A stretch of 47,768 nt of DNA from Sulfuriferula multivorans. GTDB taxonomy: Bacteria; Pseudomonadota; Gammaproteobacteria; Burkholderiales; Sulfuriferulaceae. The stretch is from NCBI RefSeq assembly GCF_003851125.1, contig NZ_BGOW01000033.1, positions 70,099 to 117,866 of the forward strand. The letters run 5' to 3'. The notes beneath the pieces were generated by a model. The model was not told the origin of the DNA and did no database searches. It saw nothing but the letters and a program-made list of their open reading frames with translations. Positions 46,114 through 47,768 of the stretch are shown one piece after another (the stretch's first letter is position 1; every line of letters begins with the position of its first letter). Both the position numbers and the translations under genes were made by a program.

Positions 46114-46983
46114 TTAAAGGGCGGGATCCTTTACCGCAAATCCGTGCCCGCGTAGCAGGTTCAAACTTGGATTCAGGCAGGCTTGAATGAACTCGCGGCG
46201 CGCCGGATTGTGCCGGGCAATCTCACGCCACTGGCGGCCGGGATTAAGACCGGACAACTCATAAACATCGGTCTGCGGCAGATAAAAAGTTGTTACGAAC
46301 TGGCGTATCAATAAATTAACTACTGGGGTCAGCAATTTCTTGTGCCAGGCCGAGGTACGCGCCAAGCTTTGCTCAAGCGCATTACGCGCATGAGCAATGT
46401 GGCGAGCTTCATCAATTACATGCAAAGTGCACATCTGCCGAATCAATGGGTCTACGCTGTCATTACCGTGCGTACGGATGTAGCGGTTAAGTTTGTCTGG
46501 TACCTCTTCACCTATCGTTACGGCCAGCCAGAATAGCGTGGTATTGATCGGTGCATGGCGACCAAGAAAATCCGCAGTGCGTGGCCGGTTGCGCCATACT
46601 CCGGGAAGTCGCAGGCCGCCTTTTTCCATCAACTTGAGAAACATCAGGCTATGCCCGGATTCCTCGCGTATCTCATGCAGGTAGTAAGCGAGTTCCTGTG
46701 CAGACTGGGTATGTTTGAGATTGCGTGACAGGCGTTCCACGAAAATGGCTTCGAGCCACAAGCCAGCCTGTATAAAGCCGGTGAACTCGTATTGCGACAG
46801 ACGAATGCGGGTGGTTTCCGCTAACTCGTCATATTCGCGCGTTCCAAACAAAGAGATGGCTGTGGGCGGTAGCCAGTACGCTTTGGTGTCCAACGTCTCC
46901 CAATTTAGCCGTTGCAGCGGGTCATGGTAGGGTGAACTGTTGGTGGCGAGTTGTTCCAGAAGTGAGAGTTCGGCATACGCCAT
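46114..46983 (-). CDS. AurF-like diiron oxygenase
   Basis: 289 residues from ATG 46983, with AAGG nine bases before; a TTG at 47022 would add 13 residues. The helical ferritin-like core carries the metal motifs YLHEIREESGHSLMFLKLM (E...E..H), FWLAVTIGEEVPDKL and HVIDEARHIAHARNAL (DEARH), as in PF11583 p-aminobenzoate N-oxygenase AurF. Such enzymes oxygenate amines or other small molecules. Alone here, without a biosynthetic cluster. Convergent with the hemerythrin operon, so a shared iron/oxygen theme is possible. Confidence 0.85.
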   Translation of the reverse strand: MAYAELSLLEQLATNSSPYHDPLQRLNWETLDTKAYWLPPTAISLFGTREYDELAETTRIRLSQYEFTGFIQAGLWLEAIFVERLSRNLKHTQSAQELAYYLHEIREESGHSLMFLKLMEKGGLRLPGVWRNRPRTADFLGRHAPINTTLFWLAVTIGEEVPDKLNRYIRTHGNDSVDPLIRQMCTLHVIDEARHIAHARNALEQSLARTSAWHKKLLTPVVNLLIRQFVTTFYLPQTDVYELSGLNPGRQWREIARHNPARREFIQACLNPSLNLLRGHGFAVKDPAL

Positions 46984-47068
46984 GCAAAATGCCTTGTTCA
47001 GAGCAATATTAACAGTCGCCAATCATACCATTTTTCTTTTGAAGAGGCATTGCCAGACGATAAACACC

Positions 47069-47097
47069 TTGCTGTTAAACGCCATCTCCGGTATTCT
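47069..47097 (+). promoter_or_regulatory. Promoter of tRNA-Ser
   Basis: TTGCTG (47069-47074), a 17-bp spacer and TATTCT (47092-47097), then a GC-rich discriminator (TGCGCCC), typical of stable-RNA promoters. The tRNA begins about 52 bases after the predicted start site. Confidence 0.55.
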
Positions 47098-47155
47098 TGC
47101 GCCCTTTCTGGGGTTGCACGAAAAGCATTATTTTGCTTCCAGAAAATGATATTCC

Positions 47156-47246
47156 GGAGAGGTGGATGAGCGGTTTAAGTCGCACGCCTGGAAAGCGTGT
47201 TTAGGATAATATCCTAACGCGGGTTCGAATCCCGCCCTCTCCGCCA
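47156..47246 (+). tRNA. tRNA-Ser(GGA)
   Basis: The acceptor GGAGAGG (47156-47162) pairs with CCTCTCC (47236-47242), then G and an encoded CCA at 47244-47246. The anticodon stem CACGC/GCGTG encloses CTGGAAA, with anticodon GGA at 47190-47192. The long variable arm (TTAGGATAATATCCTAA) and GTTCGAAT T-loop confirm a class II serine tRNA reading UCC/UCU. Confidence 0.98.
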
Positions 47247-47248
47247 TT

Positions 47249-47283
47249 AAAATAGCATAACAATATGATAATTATGTTATTTT
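47249..47283 (+). terminator. AT-rich hairpin after tRNA-Ser
   Basis: AAAATAGCATAA (47249-47260) pairs, with one mismatch, with TTATGTTATTTT ending at 47283; T-rich sequence follows. Probable terminator of the tRNA. Confidence 0.6.
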
Positions 47284-47737
47284 AATTATTTAATTAAATA
47301 TTACCCATCTTCCTACCCGCATTTCTATTCTATTAACTACCCGATCCTACTTCGACCATGCCCCTTGGTGAGTAGCGCGAAGAAGATGGGGAGAATCGCC
47401 GTGCTGGTCACGACTATTCTATAGAAAGTAGCTTCGTGCGGTTGAAGCAATTTTCACTTTTCGGTAGGTCACGCTTCAACACAAATGCAGGTCAATTCTA
47501 CACGCAGTTCAATATAATCTGCAGGTTGTTGACGTGTACCCCATCAGTATCGGAATCAATAAGCGACTGGTCACCGACATAATGGATGGCGTGCGAGTAC
47601 ACCGACCATGTACCAGCACTCCCCCAACTTGCCGGTGACGATTTCTCGCGCGTTAGAAAGAATTCTGCTTTTTCACTAGACAGTGTCGTCACGTGATATG
47701 TTAAAATAGTTTTTTACATAAACTGCGGTGGACGCGA
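47284..47737. other. Gene-poor AT-rich region downstream of tRNA-Ser
   Basis: About 450 bp with no convincing gene. A 64-codon minus-strand frame (47498-47692) resembles nothing I know and lacks a clear ribosome site. The 3' side of tRNA genes is a common integration site, so this may be the edge of an island or a decayed element. Confidence 0.35.
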
Positions 47738-47768
47738 ATGGCTGATGCCTATCAACGACATGACATCT
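47738..47768 (+). CDS. Possible start of a gene running off the window
   Basis: An ATG at 47738 opens MADAYQRHDI and stays open to the window end (10 codons). A weak GGTGG lies upstream. Too short to identify. Confidence 0.2.
   Translation, partial: MADAYQRHDI

Noticed and set aside
47498-47692. 64-codon minus-strand frame near the window end
   Set aside because: No ribosome site, no recognisable motif, low-confidence composition.

Overview
The window is a chromosomal segment from a betaproteobacterium, most likely order Nitrosomonadales (Gallionellaceae- or Sulfuricellaceae-like). This rests on gene content and order: earP with an Arg32-type efp, rpmF-plsX-fabHDGF-pabBC-mltG-tmk-holB-pilZ-tatD, the sigma factor/DUF3619/DUF3106 trio, two-subunit pyruvate carboxylase and grpE-dnaK-dnaJ. 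No rRNA is present, so the assignment is an inference. Gene density is high and most of the content is housekeeping.

Layout. 1-1493: earP (its 5' end lies before the window) and efp, closed by a terminator. 1541-4790: an AT-richer accessory stretch. It holds an unrecognised winged-helix-like gene with its own promoter and operator-like repeats, a series of RNA hairpins with two very small SD-preceded ORFs, and a two-gene exported/membrane cassette flanked by two direct copies of a structured ~295-bp repeat. 4788-12497 (minus strand): metK, a class I methyltransferase, an EamA transporter with a His-rich tail, a TonB-like proline-rich protein, a BaiN-type flavoprotein and prfC. 12614-16104: a low-molecular-weight phosphotyrosine phosphatase and, convergent to it, rne, with a shared terminator. 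16530-21096 (plus): rluC, a HAD phosphatase, a Rieske protein, an S49 peptidase, a frameshifted rof-like gene, and the sigma/DUF3619/DUF3106 set. 21112-25029 (minus): maf and pyruvate carboxylase B and A. 25084-37889 (plus): yceD, rpmF, the fatty-acid cluster, p-aminobenzoate genes, mltG, tmk, holB, pilZ, tatD and an EI24 membrane protein. 37913-41652 (minus): grpE, dnaK, dnaJ, with a sigma-32-like promoter before dnaK. 41822-46106 (plus): a tight four-gene operon of unclear purpose (Fe/2OG oxygenase, ELM1-like protein, unrecognised 638-residue protein, DUF2249-hemerythrin fusion), with a convergent AurF-like diiron protein. 47156-47246: tRNA-Ser(GGA), followed by a gene-poor, AT-rich end.

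How it works together. The long plus-strand block couples ribosome assembly (rpmF), membrane lipid synthesis (plsX, fab genes), folate precursor supply (pabB, pabC), cell-wall turnover (mltG) and DNA precursor/replication functions (tmk, holB). Pyruvate carboxylase supplies oxaloacetate. EarP and EF-P together rescue ribosomes at proline stretches. Apart from housekeeping, the parts most worth attention are the 41.8-47.0 kb iron-enzyme cluster, the 1.5-3.0 kb regulated orphan gene with structured RNA, and two dispersed repeat families (the ~295-bp repeat, and a short CACAGAG-type inverted repeat found at three loci plus a solo arm).
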